Source: an uncultured Clostridia bacterium (lineage in GTDB: Bacteria > Bacillota > Clostridia > Christensenellales > Borkfalkiaceae). Taken from it: a stretch of DNA of 5,387 nt. The notes under the pieces are model-generated. The model saw nothing but the letters and a program-made list of their open reading frames with translations. It had not been told where the DNA came from and searched no databases. Shown here in pieces: positions 3,602 to 5,387 of the stretch. The translations under genes and the position numbers were made by a program. The DNA lies in contig CAMWQK010000076.1 in NCBI GenBank assembly GCA_947176445.1, positions 1-5,387 of the forward strand, given 5' to 3'. Position 1 is the stretch's first letter. Every line of letters begins with the position of its first letter.

Positions 3602-5387
3602 TTACGAAAGTTTTTCGAGAAGTCTGAAATCGATCCCCTTCTCGCCGATCTTGATGATCTCGACCTTGACCGTGTCGCCGATTGCAAGCACGTCTTCCAC
3701 GGAGTCAATGCGCTTATCGCTCATCTTGGAGATGTGGATCATACCGTCTTTGCCGGGAGCGAACTCAACGAACGCGCCGACCTTGGAGAGAATGCGAACA
3801 ACGCTGCCGATGAACCGATCGCCCACCTCGGGATCGTGTACGATGCTCTCGATGATCGCCTTTGCACGAGCCGCGGAATCGGGATCGCCGTAGGACGCGA
3901 TGCACACCGTGCCGTCGTCCTCGATGTCGATCTTCGTGCCCGTCTCGGCAATGATCGAGTTGATGACCTTGCCCTGCTTGCCGACGACGTCGCCGATCTT
4001 CTCGGGATTGATCTGGAAGGAGATAATTCTCGGAGCGTACTTCGAAAGCTCGGGAGCAACCTCGGGAACGCATTCAAGCATCTTGGAGAGAATGAACTGT
4101 CTGCCCTCGTTTGCCTGCTCGATCGCCGTGTGCATGATCTCTTCGGAAATGCCCTTGATCTTGATATCCATCTGGATCGCGGTGATACCCTTCGTGGTAC
4201 CTGCGACCTTGAAGTCCATATCGCCGAGGAAGTCTTCGAGACCCTGAATATCCGTCATGACGCGGAACTCGCCCGTCTCCTGATTCTTGATAAGACCCAT
4301 TGCAACGCCTGCAACGGGCGCCTTAATGGGCACGCCTGCGTCCATGAGCGCCATGGTCGAACCGCAGACGGAAGCCATCGAGGAAGAGCCGTTGGAGGAG
4401 AGAATGTCGTTTACGACACGGATCGCGTAAGGGAAATCCGTCTCCGAGGGAATGACGGGAATGAGCGCACGCTCTGCAAGCGCGCCGTGACCGATCTCGC
4501 GGCGACCGGGGCTTCTCAGCGCCTTCGCCTCGCCCGTGCAGTAGCCGGGGAAGTTGTACTGGTGCATATAGCGCTTCTGCGTCTCGTCGTCGAGGCCTTC
4601 GAGCTTCTGCGCCGCTGCAAGCATGTCGAGCGTGCAGGTCGTGAGCGTCTGCGTCTGACCTCTCGTGAAGATCGCGCTGCCGTGTACGCGGGGAAGTACG
4701 CTTCTCTCGCACCAGATGGGACGAACGTCCTTCAAACCTCTGCCGTCGGGGCGAATGCCCTTGTCGAAAATCTTCGCGCGAACCTTCTCCTTGGTAAGGT
4801 AGTAAATGCTGTCTTTGATTTCACGCTTGTTGTCGGGATAGATTTCGAGGAAGTGCTCGATGATCTCTTTCTCGACGTCTGCCTGACGCGCCTCGCGCTC
4901 CTGACGATCGAACGTCTCGATTGCCCAGTCGATCTTCTCGGATGCATATGCGCGCACTGCCTTGTCGAGCTCCTCGGGAATGTGATAGAGTTCGATCTCC
5001 TTCTTGGGCTTGCCGACTGCGGGGACGATCGTCTCCTCAATGAACTTGCAGATGCCCTTGATCTCGTTGTGTCCGTACATGATCGCACCGACCATCTCGT
5101 CGTTCGTGACCTCGTTCGCGCCCGCCTCGATCATGAGGATCGCGTCCTTCGTGCCCGCGAGGTTGAGATGAATGGTGCTCTTCTCGCGCTGCTCCGCATC
5201 GGGGTTGATGACGTAACTCCCGTCAACGAGACCGACGACGACCGAACCCGTGGGACCTGCCCAAGGGATATCGGAGATCGCGAGCGCGATGGACGAGCCG
5301 ATCATGGCGAGGGGCTCGGGTGCAACGTCGGGCTCAACGGAGAGCGCCGTTGCGATGACGACAACGTCGTTGAACAGTCCCTTGGGG
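3602..5387 (-). CDS. pnp: Polynucleotide phosphorylase (polyribonucleotide nucleotidyltransferase), N-terminus outside the window
   Basis: This phosphorolytic 3'-to-5' exoribonuclease forms a trimeric ring and degrades mRNA to nucleoside diphosphates. About 594 residues of roughly 700 are visible. The frame stays open from the Met codon at 5303-5305 to the window edge (PKGLFNDVVVIATALS at the edge is typical internal sequence), so that Met is not the start. In visible numbering: the rest of the first RNase PH domain, the helical linker (about 120-205), then the second RNase PH domain from IRPDGRG (211-217). Catalytic features are intact: NGSSSMASVCG (332-342), and LEDFLGDMDFKVAG with Asp385, Asp391 and Lys393, matching Asp486/Asp492/Lys494 of the E. 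coli enzyme. A KH domain follows (454-496, loop GKQG 469-472), then an S1 domain (521-590). The protein stops right after S1, with no tail. The terminator follows at once; upstream partners and 5' control lie outside the window. Confidence 0.97.
   Translation of the reverse strand, partial: PKGLFNDVVVIATALSVEPDVAPEPLAMIGSSIALAISDIPWAGPTGSVVVGLVDGSYVINPDAEQREKSTIHLNLAGTKDAILMIEAGANEVTNDEMVGAIMYGHNEIKGICKFIEETIVPAVGKPKKEIELYHIPEELDKAVRAYASEKIDWAIETFDRQEREARQADVEKEIIEHFLEIYPDNKREIKDSIYYLTKEKVRAKIFDKGIRPDGRGLKDVRPIWCERSVLPRVHGSAIFTRGQTQTLTTCTLDMLAAAQKLEGLDDETQKRYMHQYNFPGYCTGEAKALRSPGRREIGHGALAERALIPVIPSETDFPYAIRVVNDILSSNGSSSMASVCGSTMALMDAGVPIKAPVAGVAMGLIKNQETGEFRVMTDIQGLEDFLGDMDFKVAGTTKGITAIQMDIKIKGISEEIMHTAIEQANEGRQFILSKMLECVPEVAPELSKYAPRIISFQINPEKIGDVVGKQGKVINSIIAETGTKIDIEDDGTVCIASYGDPDSAARAKAIIESIVHDPEVGDRFIGSVVRILSKVGAFVEFAPGKDGMIHISKMSDKRIDSVEDVLAIGDTVKVEIIKIGEKGIDFRLLEKLS

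Noticed and set aside
3739..5088. Several Arg/Ser-rich minus-strand frames and plus-strand frames inside pnp
   Set aside because: They are out-of-frame readings of pnp, whose own frame keeps every expected catalytic, KH and S1 motif.

Overview
The window looks like chromosomal DNA from an anaerobic, probably clostridial (Firmicutes) bacterium. Four things point there: the C-terminus of a pyruvate:ferredoxin oxidoreductase, a DRE-TIM metallolyase of the Re-citrate-synthase type typical of anaerobes, a YitT/DUF2179 membrane protein, and strong AGGAG ribosome sites with SigA-like promoters. Coding DNA is moderately GC-rich, while the gaps between genes are strikingly AT-rich. The exact genus cannot be read from the sequence. 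I see no mobile element, CRISPR array, tRNA or rRNA.

Layout: positions 1-391 (+) hold the 3' end of the pyruvate:ferredoxin oxidoreductase gene, followed by two bidirectional hairpin terminators (405-437 and 479-504) in a convergent gap. On the minus strand, a YitT-family membrane protein (796-1719) is followed by a 66-residue DUF1858 protein with a CxxC pair (519-719). These two are probably co-transcribed from a good promoter at 1751-1779. Next on the minus strand is the Re-citrate-synthase-like enzyme (1865-3256), with its own near-consensus promoter (3288-3317) and a terminator starting 2 bases past its stop codon. A 345-base gap (3257-3601) carries that promoter, a perfect 10-bp inverted repeat and the terminator of the next gene. 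The rest (3602-5387, minus) is polynucleotide phosphorylase, whose N-terminus lies beyond the window.

Functionally, pyruvate:ferredoxin oxidoreductase makes acetyl-CoA and reduced ferredoxin. A Re-citrate synthase would condense acetyl-CoA with oxaloacetate, opening the oxidative branch to 2-oxoglutarate and glutamate. The two genes sit on opposite strands in separate transcription units, so any link is metabolic and not an operon. Polynucleotide phosphorylase is an unrelated housekeeping RNA-decay enzyme. Most of the window is ordinary core genome. The points most worth checking are the identity of the DRE-TIM enzyme (RDGQQ in place of the usual RDGEQ), the palindrome upstream of it, and the pairing of a CxxC mini-protein with a YitT transporter-like protein.
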